64,000 nucleotides of DNA from Actinoallomurus purpureus (GCF_024055795.1 NZ_JAMXMY010000006.1:278428-342427), one strand, 5' to 3'; counted from the stretch's first letter, positions 1 to 10,301 are shown. Notes: generated by a model from the letters alone, not told the origin. Numbers and translations: made by a program.

Positions 1-3000
1 ACGGTGTTCCCGGCCGCGTTCTTCAGGGTGTCGGACTTGGGGCGGGACAGGTCGTCGTAGCCGACGGTCAGCGTCCGGCCCGCTCCGTAGTCGATCTGGT
101 CGAGCTGCCCGGCGTCGTCATAGCCGATCGTTCGCGTCAGGCCGGTGATGCCGTCTTGCGCGGCGTTGAGACGGCCCTTGGCGTAGCCGAAGGAACTGGT
201 TCCCGCGCCGTCGGTACGGCTGGTGACCTGTCCGTCAGGGTTGTACGTGTAGCCGGCCTTGCCGGATGGCCCGTCAGCGGAGAGGAGCAGGTCCCGGTCG
301 TTGTAGGTGTAGGTGTTCTTGTCATTGCCGGCGTTGACCTCCGTGAGGCGGCCGGCCTGGTCGTAGCTGCGGATCCGGTCGGCGGTCGGTGCCTCCGCTC
401 CGGTACCCGTTTCCTGCAGCACTCGCCCGTTCGCGTCGAACGTGCGTTCCTGGGTCACGCCGCCAGGTGCGGTGAGCTTGAATGGGTTCCCCGCCTTGTC
501 GTAGGAGGCGGTCCAGGTTCGGTCGGCCGCATTCGGGGTCGCGCTGGTGGCCGGCTCGATGACCGCCTCGGGTAGTCCGAGGCTGTTCACCGTGTAGACG
601 GTCGAATTACCACGCCCGTCGGTGAAGCGGGTTCGATCGCCCGCGGCGTCGTAGCCGAAAGTCGTGGTGATCGATGAGTTGTCGGTGACGGGCTCGACTT
701 GCCTGGTCAGTTGGTTCGCGGCGTCGTAGCCAAAGGTCGTCGTGTGGTGGAGGGCGTCGGTCGCCTCCGTCGGGTTCCCGGCGGGGTCGTAGGCGTACTT
801 GGCCCTGCGAAGCTCGTTGCCCTTCGGGTCGAGGTCCGCCTGATCGACCAACTGCCCGAAGAGGTCGTAATCCGATCGGGTGGTACGCCCCAGACCATCG
901 CTGACGCGGACCTGCCTGCCCCCGAAGTCGTAGCCGTACTGGGCGACGGTTCCGGCCGGGTCGGTGGCCTTTGTCAGCTCGCCGACCTTGTCGTAGACGT
1001 TCACGGCCGTCGCCCCGCTCGGCCTGGCCGTTCCGACGAGGTTGTCCGCATCGTCGTACGAGTTGCGGGTTATGTAGTTCTCCGCGTTCGGGTAGCGCTC
1101 CACCTGGGTCGTGGTGACCTGGCGATCAAGATCGTCGTACGTCGCCTCGAGGCGGGCACCGAGCGGACCGGTGACCGATAGCAGCTGTCCGGTGCGCGTG
1201 TGGGTGTAGCGGGTCTTGGCGCGGTCGTCGTCGTCCTTGGCCGGTTCGTCCGCCGCGCTCACGTGGTTGAGCCGGTCGTAGGTGTAGCGGCTGGTGTTGT
1301 CGCGCGGGTCGATGACCTCGGTGGTGTTTCCGAGGGCGTCGTACTTGAACCGGGTCGTCGGCGTGAGCGGTGTCGTCGATCCAGGCGGCGTGTAGGACGG
1401 CGCGGTCGCCTTCACGATCCGGCCGAGTTTGTCGTACTCGATCCGGTTGATGTTTCCGAGCGGGTCTTTGGCTTCCGTCTGCTCGTCGAACGCGCTGTAG
1501 CCCGTCACGCTCTCGGGCCGGACGGTGCCGGGTGCACCGCCGTTGCTCTCCGCCGCGACGGGCGGCCCGGTCGTCTTCACCGGACGTCCGAGCTCGTCGT
1601 AGTCGACGTTGGTGGTGAAGGCGGTCTTGTCGGCTCCGGCCACATTGCCGCGGGGATCGGTGATCGAGGTGGTCAGGCCGCGCTGGTCGTACCCGTATGT
1701 GGTGACGCGGGTGTCGGTACCGTTGATCTCGGTCTGTTTGCTGAGGCGTTCGGCCGCGTCGTATTCGTAGCCGACGGTCTGCGCCGCGGTCGGCATCGGC
1801 CACGTGACGTTGGACGCCAGGCCGGACCAGGCGAGCTGGGTGACGTTCCCCGCATGGTCGTAGGCGTAGGCGGTGCGGCGGTTCAGCCCGCCCGGGTCGA
1901 GGGTCGTGGCCTTGAGCTGGCCGCTTTCATCGAATTCGTTCTGGGTGATCGTCGTACCGTTGCCCGTGGTCTCCTTGGCCGGGTTTCCGTCTCCGTCGTA
2001 CTCAAGGGCCTGGAGGACGTAGTCACGCTTCGTCCCGTCGGGGTTGTGGAAGCCCTTGAGGGTGACGTTCTTGAGCAGGTCGTCGCCGTAATAGGCGTAA
2101 TCGATCTCCCGTCCCATCGCGTCGGTGTCCCGTACCTGCCGGCCGGCCCAGTCGTAGGCGTAGGAGTGCAGGACGAGGTAGTCACCGGTGTCAGGAGCCC
2201 CATCCGGATCACCGTCGTAGTCCCGGAGCCGAACTTCGGCGATCATGTTCCGCGCGGTGTAGCGGTACTCGTACCGGTTCTGGTTCCCGTCGACCATCGC
2301 GGTGACGTTGCCGGACCTGTCGTAGTCGTAGTCGGTCTCGTTCCCCTCCGGGTCGGTGACCTTCTCGACGCGGTCGTGATCGTCGTAGTCGAACGTCGCG
2401 ACCCGTGGTACGGCGTCCGGTGCCGTGTCGCTGCTCTGGAGCCTTAGGAGGTTCCCGTCGTCGTCATAGGCACTGTCGGTCCGAAGCTGCTGGGCGGTAC
2501 CGGTCACCGCGTTCTTCGCCGCCGGGTAGATGACGCTGGTCATCCGTGACAACTCGTCGTACCCGTAGGACGTGGTGGCTCCGCCGGGAACGCTGTCGGA
2601 CACGACCGTCTGAGAGGCCCGCCGGCCGAGCTCGTCGTAGGTGTACTTGGTCACCAGGTCGGACGGATCGGTGATCTGAGCCAGGTCGCCGTTGCTGTAG
2701 TAGGCGTAACGCGTCGTGGCGCTCCGGGCGTCGGCGGCGGTGAGGAGCAACCCCGCGGGCATCTGACCGCCACCTGTGGCGGGCTCGGTTCCGTTCGTAT
2801 AGGTGTACTTGATCAATCCGCCATCGGGGTTGGCCTGTGTCGCCAGGTTCCCCATGGTGGTGTAGGTGTAGGCGGTCTTGTAGCGGTTGTCGGTCGCGCT
2901 GGTCGATCGTGCGTCCCGGGTTTCGAGAGGCCGGTCGTTACGCGGATCGGCGAGGTTGGTCACCGTGGCGGGGTAGGTGGAGTACGCGGTGTGGCAGTCG

Positions 3001-6000
3001 CCTTTCGCCCGGCAGGTCGTACGCGACGTGATGTTGCCGCGCTGGTCGTACCCGAAGTTGATCGAGTCGCCGTTCTCGTTGGTGACGAGGGAGAGGTATC
3101 CGTCGTCGTCATAGTCGTAGGTGCGAAGCGCCATCCCGTCCAGGTCGTGCCGGACGAAGTCCGGCTCGTCGCCGGTTCCGGGCGGCAGAGTGGTGCAGAA
3201 CGTCGGGTCGCCCGGGTCTGGGCTGGTGCAGGTGTACGTCGGCGACGGGGTCGGGCTCGGGGAGTCGGAGGGTTCGTCGTCACGAGCGCCCAAGCCGGTC
3301 GGCATCCCGAGCCGGACCATGGCTCCGGTCAGGGCGTCGTACTCGTACAGGTACGGGTGGTCGGCCGGGTCACTGACCTCGACCGCCCGCCGGAGGTTCG
3401 TGTCATCGCCGTAGACGACCGGTTTCTTGATCTTCCAGGTTCCACCGTCTTGGTCGGTGTACTCCGAGACGCGGTCGGCCTCGGTGTCATAGTCGATCTC
3501 GGCGGCGGTGGTTCCGTTCGGTAGCGTCACTTTGGTGACCTGGTCGGAGGTGCGCAGCGCCTCGCGGTAGTGCGCCGCGACGGCCTCGGGTCCGAGCGGA
3601 TGCTGATAGATGGCGGTCTCGTCGATGGTGCCGGCGAAGAAGCGCTTGGGGCTGCTGCCCCAACCGGGCCAGGATCCGGGCGTGGTGGCGTACGCCGCGC
3701 CGATCTGGTCGTAGGTCAACGTGCTGTGCCCAGGGGTCTGGCCCGTCAGCGTCCCGATCGACTTCCCGTCCAGGTACAGGTTCTGGGTCGATCCCATGGC
3801 GGACAGCACGGCGTGGTGCCACTTGCCGTCGTTGACCGCGACGAGAGAAGTGATCGGGGAGATCGCGCCGCTCCAGAACTGTCCGCGCAGCTTCCCGTCC
3901 GTGCCCACGTACAGGGCGGGCACCCCGAGGGTGGAGGTGGAGTCCAGTGACTTGTCCTGATAACCGATCAGGGGACCGCCCAGGCCGGTGGCGATCGTCT
4001 TGAACCAGACCTCGACCGCGAGATCGCGGCTCTTCTTCACCGCGCCGTTCGGCAGCGCCACGTAGGAGGTGTTGCCGTTGAACGTGCCAGCGGTGTCGTT
4101 CACCCCGGTGATCGCGCCGGTCGCGCCCAGGGTCACGTTCTTGTAGGTGCCGCGGTCCTTGCCCAGATTGACCGCGATTTCGCTGTTCGCGGCCGAACCG
4201 TCGTCCTCCCCGAGGCGGTAGTAGGACTCCGGCTGGGAATCCAGGACGACGCTCCGATAGTGCGAGCCCTGGCCGTAGTCGTAGGAGGTGCATCGGTTTC
4301 CCGGGGCGCACACCGTCTTCAGCAGGTCGCCGCTGTACGTGTACACCCACGTCAGGGCCTTGCCGTTGACCGGGTCGGTGCTGACCGTCGCGACGTGGCC
4401 GCCGTTCCAGGTGAAGGACAGGGCCCGGGTTCCCGGCTGCGCCGAGACCTTGCTCAGTTTTCCGTTGCTCGTGTCGTACGTGAGCGTGACCGAATGGCCG
4501 GCGGCATCGCTGATCTTGCTCAGCCGCCCGTAGGAGAACTGATACGCGGTGCCGGTCTTGTCGACGAGCTTCCAGGAGTTCGCCGAATCGCTGGTCAGAA
4601 TGGCCTGATGACCATCCGGCGGAGCGTACGAGCCGTCCGGGTTCTTGCCGAATCTCACTTGCCGACCGTCGGGATAGGTGACCACGACGTTGCCGGAACC
4701 GTCCTGATCCTCGACCAGCTTCATGTCGTAACGCGTCGACCAGCCCGCACCGAAGGCCGCATCACGCCGCGGATCCAGGCTGTTGTAGGTGCGTTCCACA
4801 CTCAGTTCCGGCCCCACAGACGCGACCGACGCGTCCAGCGCGCTGGAGGAGTAGTTACCGACCTGTGGGTTGAAGTCCCGGCCTTGGGAGTCCTGCGTCG
4901 CGTCGGCCAGCTTGGATGTCACCACGGGCTGCGGCACCGAGGCGAGCAGCGCCACGCGAGGTGAGGGCACCTCGCTGCCGGTGTCCTTGACGAAGACACG
5001 CCAAAGGTACGCCCTGCTCCATGACAGCTTTCCGGCCGGCACGGTCCACGCCCAGGCTGTCGAATAGCCCGAGTCGAAGCAGTTGGCGGCGCTGCCATCG
5101 GGCTGGCGCTCGCAGACTTCGAACTTGTACTGCAGCGTCGAGCCGGTCGGGGCGTCCAGGTCCACCGCCGTAGCCCACAGCTCGGGAGTCAGCGTGGGCG
5201 CCTGGTACCCGTTCTCCGGATACAGGCCCTGCAGCACTGGCGGGATGTCAATGATCTTGATGATCAGACGGACCGGTGGAACCTGCTCGTCAATGAACAC
5301 CGGGCCGCCGGTGTGGACCATCGTGAAGTCGATCGAGTACGTACCGGGCTTCAGCGGTTTGATCGTCGCGTCGAGCTTCACCTTCGCGCCGCGCGCCACG
5401 TCCTGCGTCAGGTTGGCCGATCGCTGCTGAGTGACGATCTTGCCCTTGGTGTCGTAGACGCGGTACCCGAGGTAGTAGGTGCTCGGCGTCCACGTCTCCG
5501 CACCCAGGTTCTTGACGGCGATCTTGATCTTGCCGTTCTGGGCCTGGGTGACCGGTGGGTTCGGCACGGGGTCGGTGATCGAGTAGGAGGCGTTGTACGC
5601 GCTGTGCGTGACGAACAAGCGCGGCGGGTTCGCCGTGTCGTAGCCGGTGAACTTCTTGTAACCGAGGCCGTCGGACGATCCGTCGCGCACCGAAAGCCCA
5701 TAGTCGGGCTGGTCTCCGTTGACCCATCGCTGAACCAGGTCACGGCCGCCCTTACCGAGGTCGATCAGCTGGGCCTTCTTCGGCGGGCAGGCCGACTTGG
5801 TGGAGCCGGTCGCGATGTAGCCATAGGAGAAAGACGAGCGCGCAACGGGCGAACTCGTGTTCGGCCCCGGATACGCCAGCCCAGACTTCCCCGCCCAAGC
5901 CTCGGTGACCGGGTTCACCGTGACCGGCCGCGACCGGCATGTCGCCGAGTCATAATTGACCAGCGAGAGCCACGCTCCGAAGATCCGGTGGTACTTCAGC

Positions 6001-7238
6001 TTCTCTTCGAGCTGCGGGAACGACAGGTACGCGGCCGATCGGGCACCGATGGTCAGGTCCTGCGCGCCGCTGCTGGCCCCACTGTCGCTGACCGATATCC
6101 CGGAGCCCGCGACCGAGGTGAAGACGCTCGGGTCGATCTTGACGGGATATGTACGTGCCTTGTCGTGCAGCCATCCGGGATCAGCAGTCACCTGGAGCGC
6201 CGGAGTCCCTCCGGACGAGATGACGCGATAGGTCACGCCCGTGGAAGTCTGCGGCTTCGCCCCGGAATCCGTCATGGAGCCGGCCGGGATCACGGCGCGG
6301 GTGCGACCTGCCGCGTCGGTGAAGATGACCTGCCCACCGGTCACTTGGGCGGTAAGGCCCTCCAGCTGGAGGGGGAACACGAAGCTGCTGGGCGCGTCGG
6401 CCGAGCGCAGCACGATCGTCTCTTTGACGCCGCCAGGCGCGATGTCGAGCTTCAGATCGGTATCGGGCCTGACATCCGGGTAGAGGACGTTCTGCTCACC
6501 CGCAGTGCCAGGCGCCTTCGCTGAGTCCTGCAGCCCGAAGGCGATCGCGTGGTCAGAGTCCACACCGATCTGGACCATTCCCGCCGAGCCGGCCTGTGCC
6601 GCCAGCCGGACGTCCACCGCGTCGGCCGTGTTCCTCCAACCCGCAGGGGGCGTTGAGGTGTCTCCGTTGTCTCCAGCACCACGGGCGGTGCCGCTCTCAC
6701 CTACCGGTGTGACGTGGGTGTCGATCGGCGCCCAGCTCCCGTCGGCTCGCCGAAAATTGATCGGGCCGGGAGAGAGCTCGGTCGTCTGCGAACCGTCCGG
6801 GTTGATCACGGTCCGTGTGTTTGCGTCCACGAGCTGCGGCGTGCCGTCGGCCCTCTGGACGTCACCCGTGGCGAGATCCGTGGCGAACCGTTGTGCCTCG
6901 GGTGTTGAGGACGATGAGACCTGCGCACGAGCCACAGAGGCGACGTTCGGCTGCACCGATCGGGCCTGCATGGACTGCGTCACCGGGTACCGCGATCGCA
7001 AGGTTCGGGGTTCGCGACGATTCCGTTGCGAGCCGACCAGGTGCGGCAGTCTTTTTGCCGATCCCCACATCTGCCGCGGTGCGCGATGGCTCGGCACACC
7101 GTGTCCGACCGTCACCGGTATCTGCGCCGGCCCGACTACCACGAGCAACGCCATGATCGCGGCGGTCAGCCGAAGCCATGCATAAGGCTGGCCGGTAATC
7201 CGTAGCAGCGAAGGGACTGAGTGGAAGCGACCGCGCAC
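1..7238 (-). CDS. Secreted RHS/YD-repeat protein, C-terminus beyond window
   Basis: One open frame of 2,412 codons runs from a GTG at 7238, behind a GGGGGA ribosome site, to the left edge, so the stop and any C-terminal toxin tip are not visible. The N-terminus has a hydrophobic segment near residues 24-40 (signal peptide or anchor). Next comes a DNRLRE-like beta region, then a DUF6531-type stretch at about 800-850 (RTYNSLDPRRDAAFGAGW). A LamG/concanavalin-like domain lies at about 1000-1225 and a PSPTPSPT linker near 1328. From about 1245 to the edge there are dozens of YD repeats (GYDDLSRP, YDELGR, YDQRGN types). Such proteins form a beta cocoon at the cell surface and often carry a variable toxic C-terminus. 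The family call is firm; a toxin role is inference. Confidence 0.93.
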   Translation of the reverse strand, partial: MRGRFHSVPSLLRITGQPYAWLRLTAAIMALLVVVGPAQIPVTVGHGVPSHRAPRQMWGSAKRLPHLVGSQRNRREPRTLRSRYPVTQSMQARSVQPNVASVARAQVSSSSTPEAQRFATDLATGDVQRADGTPQLVDANTRTVINPDGSQTTELSPGPINFRRADGSWAPIDTHVTPVGESGTARGAGDNGDTSTPPAGWRNTADAVDVRLAAQAGSAGMVQIGVDSDHAIAFGLQDSAKAPGTAGEQNVLYPDVRPDTDLKLDIAPGGVKETIVLRSADAPSSFVFPLQLEGLTAQVTGGQVIFTDAAGRTRAVIPAGSMTDSGAKPQTSTGVTYRVISSGGTPALQVTADPGWLHDKARTYPVKIDPSVFTSVAGSGISVSDSGASSGAQDLTIGARSAAYLSFPQLEEKLKYHRIFGAWLSLVNYDSATCRSRPVTVNPVTEAWAGKSGLAYPGPNTSSPVARSSFSYGYIATGSTKSACPPKKAQLIDLGKGGRDLVQRWVNGDQPDYGLSVRDGSSDGLGYKKFTGYDTANPPRLFVTHSAYNASYSITDPVPNPPVTQAQNGKIKIAVKNLGAETWTPSTYYLGYRVYDTKGKIVTQQRSANLTQDVARGAKVKLDATIKPLKPGTYSIDFTMVHTGGPVFIDEQVPPVRLIIKIIDIPPVLQGLYPENGYQAPTLTPELWATAVDLDAPTGSTLQYKFEVCERQPDGSAANCFDSGYSTAWAWTVPAGKLSWSRAYLWRVFVKDTGSEVPSPRVALLASVPQPVVTSKLADATQDSQGRDFNPQVGNYSSSALDASVASVGPELSVERTYNSLDPRRDAAFGAGWSTRYDMKLVEDQDGSGNVVVTYPDGRQVRFGKNPDGSYAPPDGHQAILTSDSANSWKLVDKTGTAYQFSYGRLSKISDAAGHSVTLTYDTSNGKLSKVSAQPGTRALSFTWNGGHVATVSTDPVNGKALTWVYTYSGDLLKTVCAPGNRCTSYDYGQGSHYRSVVLDSQPESYYRLGEDDGSAANSEIAVNLGKDRGTYKNVTLGATGAITGVNDTAGTFNGNTSYVALPNGAVKKSRDLAVEVWFKTIATGLGGPLIGYQDKSLDSTSTLGVPALYVGTDGKLRGQFWSGAISPITSLVAVNDGKWHHAVLSAMGSTQNLYLDGKSIGTLTGQTPGHSTLTYDQIGAAYATTPGSWPGWGSSPKRFFAGTIDETAIYQHPLGPEAVAAHYREALRTSDQVTKVTLPNGTTAAEIDYDTEADRVSEYTDQDGGTWKIKKPVVYGDDTNLRRAVEVSDPADHPYLYEYDALTGAMVRLGMPTGLGARDDEPSDSPSPTPSPTYTCTSPDPGDPTFCTTLPPGTGDEPDFVRHDLDGMALRTYDYDDDGYLSLVTNENGDSINFGYDQRGNITSRTTCRAKGDCHTAYSTYPATVTNLADPRNDRPLETRDARSTSATDNRYKTAYTYTTMGNLATQANPDGGLIKYTYTNGTEPATGGGQMPAGLLLTAADARSATTRYAYYSNGDLAQITDPSDLVTKYTYDELGRRASQTVVSDSVPGGATTSYGYDELSRMTSVIYPAAKNAVTGTAQQLRTDSAYDDDGNLLRLQSSDTAPDAVPRVATFDYDDHDRVEKVTDPEGNETDYDYDRSGNVTAMVDGNQNRYEYRYTARNMIAEVRLRDYDGDPDGAPDTGDYLVLHSYAYDWAGRQVRDTDAMGREIDYAYYGDDLLKNVTLKGFHNPDGTKRDYVLQALEYDGDGNPAKETTGNGTTITQNEFDESGQLKATTLDPGGLNRRTAYAYDHAGNVTQLAWSGLASNVTWPMPTAAQTVGYEYDAAERLSKQTEINGTDTRVTTYGYDQRGLTTSITDPRGNVAGADKTAFTTNVDYDELGRPVKTTGPPVAAESNGGAPGTVRPESVTGYSAFDEQTEAKDPLGNINRIEYDKLGRIVKATAPSYTPPGSTTPLTPTTRFKYDALGNTTEVIDPRDNTSRYTYDRLNHVSAADEPAKDDDDRAKTRYTHTRTGQLLSVTGPLGARLEATYDDLDRQVTTTQVERYPNAENYITRNSYDDADNLVGTARPSGATAVNVYDKVGELTKATDPAGTVAQYGYDFGGRQVRVSDGLGRTTRSDYDLFGQLVDQADLDPKGNELRRAKYAYDPAGNPTEATDALHHTTTFGYDAANQLTRQVEPVTDNSSITTTFGYDAAGDRTRFTDGRGNSTVYTVNSLGLPEAVIEPATSATPNAADRTWTASYDKAGNPFKLTAPGGVTQERTFDANGRVLQETGTGAEAPTADRIRSYDQAGRLTEVNAGNDKNTYTYNDRDLLLSADGPSGKAGYTYNPDGQVTSRTDGAGTSSFGYAKGRLNAAQDGITGLTRTIGYDDAGQLDQIDYGAGRTLTVGYDDLSRPKSDTLKNAAGNT

Positions 7239-7639
7239 GAGGATCCCCCAGCTGGAGCAGCATCAACACTTATCGCATTCAAGGCATTACAATTTCGGTA
7301 AACCTGTTATGACGCAAAACGTTCTGGAACGTAACCCGAGTTGCATCCATGCGCAAGGTAAGGCTGCTCGAACAGGTAGGTCGAATGTGGCCTACGTCAC
7401 ATCTGTTGATGTAAACCGAATGCCCTGCATGTGTGCTGACGTGGACCGATGTCCGTTGCTTTTCCTGTCACTGGTTACGTAGATGGAGCTGGCCAAAAGC
7501 GGACATACCCCGAATGGCTCGTCCTGTTATTGTCGGCAGCGGGGCTAAGAATTTTTAGCTGCGGCCAAACGCATGCATCTCCGTCGTTCCTGCGTTCTCG
7601 ACGCGTCCATCCGGTGTCTCACGTTTGAGGAGTTAAGTC
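7239..7639. promoter_or_regulatory. Divergent intergenic region, A/T-richer
   Basis: About 400 bases separate the divergent RHS gene and the lectin-like gene. The stretch is visibly richer in A and T than the rest of the window and holds no convincing ORF. It must contain both promoters, but I could not fix a clear -35/-10 pair. A GAGGAG ribosome site sits just before the ATG at 7640. Confidence 0.5.
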
Positions 7640-9643
7640 ATGAAGAGAAAGTTTGGCGGCCTGCATTGCGGCACTCCGCGGTCCTTGGCGACCGCGCTTG
7701 CGATGGCCGCATTGATTGGCCCGCTTCTGACGCATCCGAGCTCTGCAAATGCCTCAGACTTCGCCTGTGATACTGAAGTCAGGCTTTACTCGATCGGGGA
7801 TGGCATATTTTCGGAGTACGACCACTCAAAGGCGGATGCCGAGGACGGAGGGACTCTTTCTTCCTTCGCGGCCGATCACGGGAGTGGATGGCAGAAGTAT
7901 GGCCACGTCTTCGGGGGAGCGGACGGGAGGGTATACGCGATAGAGCCCAACGGTAACCTATGGCGTTACCGTCTGAATGGTTCTGATTGGGATACTCCAC
8001 TTCGCCAGCAGATTGACACCGGCTGGAGTTACTACTCTCAGGCGGCTCGCCATAATCAGGTCACCGCTGATTCTGCTGGCTACTTTTATGCAGTAGATGC
8101 CGCCGGCAAGCTGCGCATTTATCATTATGATGAAACTGCGAAGGCGTGGACCGTCCGAGGGAAGGTGATCGATAACGGCTGGGATTCTTTCAATCTGATC
8201 GTTGCGGCCGGCAACGGCGTTCTCTATGCGCGCACGGGGGCTGGAGTGCTGCAGCGCTACATATATGACATCAACAGCCAGCGATGGTTGGAAAGGGGTA
8301 AGCAGGTAGGTACTGGATGGCAGAAGTACAGTAATGTATTCTCTCCGGGTGGTGACGTCCTTTATGCCATACAAATGACTGCCAATGGCGCTGGGGATGT
8401 CTATTGGTACCGTTTCCTGCCCGATACTGCTACGTGGCACAAGAATTCTGGAAAGAAGATCGCTGATAATGATAGCGGAGGTACTGTAGTACCCGACTAC
8501 CCGACGACTGCGGACGCTGATGGTTGCAAGCTATCGAGGGCGGCGATTGCAACCCCGTCTAATCCAGCAGAGAGCTATACCGCAACTAATGCGATGCAGT
8601 CATCTGCGGGATCCCTTGAATACGCCTTTACCGACAATCTCGGGCGGCTCATATACGGCAGGCAGACCGATCCGGCGAACTTCGAGTCGATTCAGTGGGC
8701 GCCCTTGTCGGGAAACGAAGCGTTCTCAGGGATACCGGCGCTTGCGCAGAATCAGGACGGCCGAGTGCAGGTGGCAGCCCAGAATACGACCAGCAACGCC
8801 TGGTTGCGTACTCAGTCGGCAGCCGGCAGCTCGGATTGGAAGCCATGGGATGATCTCGCTGGTGCCATGAAGTCACATCCCGCAGTGGCACGTCTGACAG
8901 ATAACTCGCTTGTCATGTTCGCCTTGGACTCGGACGGGCGATTGTGGTGTCGGCCGCAGGATGGCCCCAACGGCGATTTCATGGGATGGCGGATACTCGG
9001 GGGAACAGGGATGCGCGGTCCCATCACCACCACAGGAATCGCCAATCAGGCTGTCGCCGTGACCGCGTACGACGCGAACGGGGCGATCAACCTGGCGACC
9101 TACCAGAACAACAAGGTCTCTGCGTGGACGGCGCTCGGCGGCTCCGGGTTTTCGGGTACTCCCTCCGTCGTGCTTTATCCGGGATATCGGCTCCGAGTCT
9201 TCGGTCGTGATGGCACGGGCAGGATCGTGACTCAGATCCAGACCGACAGCGGTGCCTTCCCTGGCACTTGGGATGGGGTAGGCGGCAGTGGCTTCTCCGC
9301 CGCTGGCTCTCCCACTGCCGTTATCAGCCCACAGTCGGGAAAGGTCACGGCGCTCTCACGAGGTACGGACGGTCACATTTACTTCTCGACTGAGACGGCA
9401 CAGGGATCTGGGGCGTTCGGTGACTGGAAGATCGCCCAGCCCGATGGGGACGCCGCGACATGGGCCACGGACCCCACTCTCTTCACCTACACAGACAGCA
9501 ACGGGCCTGCTTGGGCCTACGTCGTGCGCAACACGGACAACCAGACCAGCGTCTACACGATCTCATCAACGGCCTCAAGCGCGCTCCGAGTGAACGGACC
9601 GGCTTTCACGCGGCACACCCTGCCGAAGCCGCCGCAGGGCTGA
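7640..9643 (+). CDS. Secreted tachylectin-2 / PLL-like beta-propeller lectin
   Basis: A 667-residue protein starting at ATG 7640 behind GAGGAG. Residues 1-38 form a signal peptide ending near SSANA. Residues about 46-290 carry repeated blades (GWQKYGHVFGGADGRVYAI, GWSYYSQ, GWDSFNLIVA, GWQKYSNVF), as in tachylectin-2, a five-bladed sugar-binding propeller. The second half has PLL-type repeats (WAPLSG, WKPWDDL, GWRILGGTG, WTALGGSGF, WDGVGGSGF). It probably binds glycans outside the cell. Codon use is unlike the neighbours: several ATA isoleucine codons and an A/T-rich first kilobase suggest recent acquisition. It is divergent from the RHS gene; joint function is a guess. Confidence 0.8.
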   Translation: MKRKFGGLHCGTPRSLATALAMAALIGPLLTHPSSANASDFACDTEVRLYSIGDGIFSEYDHSKADAEDGGTLSSFAADHGSGWQKYGHVFGGADGRVYAIEPNGNLWRYRLNGSDWDTPLRQQIDTGWSYYSQAARHNQVTADSAGYFYAVDAAGKLRIYHYDETAKAWTVRGKVIDNGWDSFNLIVAAGNGVLYARTGAGVLQRYIYDINSQRWLERGKQVGTGWQKYSNVFSPGGDVLYAIQMTANGAGDVYWYRFLPDTATWHKNSGKKIADNDSGGTVVPDYPTTADADGCKLSRAAIATPSNPAESYTATNAMQSSAGSLEYAFTDNLGRLIYGRQTDPANFESIQWAPLSGNEAFSGIPALAQNQDGRVQVAAQNTTSNAWLRTQSAAGSSDWKPWDDLAGAMKSHPAVARLTDNSLVMFALDSDGRLWCRPQDGPNGDFMGWRILGGTGMRGPITTTGIANQAVAVTAYDANGAINLATYQNNKVSAWTALGGSGFSGTPSVVLYPGYRLRVFGRDGTGRIVTQIQTDSGAFPGTWDGVGGSGFSAAGSPTAVISPQSGKVTALSRGTDGHIYFSTETAQGSGAFGDWKIAQPDGDAATWATDPTLFTYTDSNGPAWAYVVRNTDNQTSVYTISSTASSALRVNGPAFTRHTLPKPPQG

Positions 9644-9650
9644 TCTCGAA

Positions 9651-9678
9651 ACCTGCGCCCGGTCACCCGGGCGCAGGT
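9651..9678. terminator. Bidirectional terminator hairpin
   Basis: A perfect 12-bp stem (ACCTGCGCCCGG with its complement) and a TCAC loop lie between the convergent lectin gene and the small secreted gene at 9763-10173. Confidence 0.8.
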
Positions 9679-9762
9679 CCGGTCTCGGTCTGGCCAAAGC
9701 CGAATAGAAGCCCGCTGCCGGATGGCTGCTCTGAGACCTCGACGCAATGCGGAGGGGAACGA

Positions 9763-10173
9763 TCAGTAGTGCTGGCGCCAGCCGGCGCACTTCTTGGTCT
9801 TGAAGGTGCCCTTGCTCCACGTGCCCCGGCACTCCTGGACGTACAGGTGCTTGAGCCGGGTGGACGACACCGTCTGCCACTTGTCCTGGACCCGGTCGCC
9901 CTGGAGCGCGACGACTCGCACGTCGTCCTTCTGCTTCTTCGTGCCGGTGAAGGTGAAGCGGAGCGCGGCGCTGTAGCCGTCCTTCTTCGTGTCCTTGAGG
10001 TCGAAGTTCAGCGTGACCTTGGTCGCTTCGGCGTTGTAGTAGCCGAAGGCGTCGACGCCGGACAGTCCCACCGTGCGCCAGAAGCCGACCGCCGCGTCCG
10101 CGGGCGTGGTGGTCAGGGCGAAGGTCGTGATGAGAACGCCGGCTGCGAGGGTCGCCGTCGCAATTCGCCGCAT
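9763..10173 (-). CDS. Small secreted protein, paralogue 1 of 3
   Basis: A 136-residue exported protein. ATG at 10173 follows a GGAGGATCA ribosome site. Residues 1-27 are a signal peptide (MRRIATATLAAG start, cleavage near TTTPADA). The mature part is basic and beta-rich. It keeps the core shared with the next two genes: W+T-G-SGV-A-G, then LKDTKKDG followed by an AAL strand, then YVQE. It differs from them in having two cysteines near the C-terminus (QECRGTW and KKCAGW), which could form a disulphide. I do not recognise a named family. The three tandem copies argue for a conserved extracellular role that the sequence does not reveal. Confidence 0.8.
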   Translation of the reverse strand: MRRIATATLAAGVLITTFALTTTPADAAVGFWRTVGLSGVDAFGYYNAEATKVTLNFDLKDTKKDGYSAALRFTFTGTKKQKDDVRVVALQGDRVQDKWQTVSSTRLKHLYVQECRGTWSKGTFKTKKCAGWRQHY

Positions 10174-10212
10174 TGATCCTCCAGGATCGCTTTTTTGCGG
10201 AATCGGCTGGCG

Positions 10213-10221
10213 ATCTTACCA
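10213..10221 (-). promoter_or_regulatory. Extended -10 element (TGGTAAGAT)
   Basis: Reading on the minus strand, TGGTAAGAT lies about 40 bases upstream of the ATG at 10173. It matches the TGn-TAnnnT pattern also found upstream of the two paralogues. Confidence 0.4.
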
Positions 10222-10258
10222 TCTTGACCGCTTTGGCTTTGTGTGAGAAAGCGGGAAA

Positions 10259-10280
10259 GGCCCCGCCGTGTGGCGGGGCC
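10259..10280 (-). terminator. Terminator of paralogue 2
   Basis: GGCCCCGCC and its complement form a 9-bp stem with a GTGT loop, 22 bases past the stop at 10302, followed on the minus strand by a T-containing tract. Confidence 0.75.
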
Positions 10281-10301
10281 GATCCGTTGTGCGAAGGGCG
10301 G

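Noticed and set aside
1200..2447. A 415-codon plus-strand frame inside the RHS gene
   Set aside because: The minus-strand frame encodes clear YD repeats throughout, so this is its shadow.
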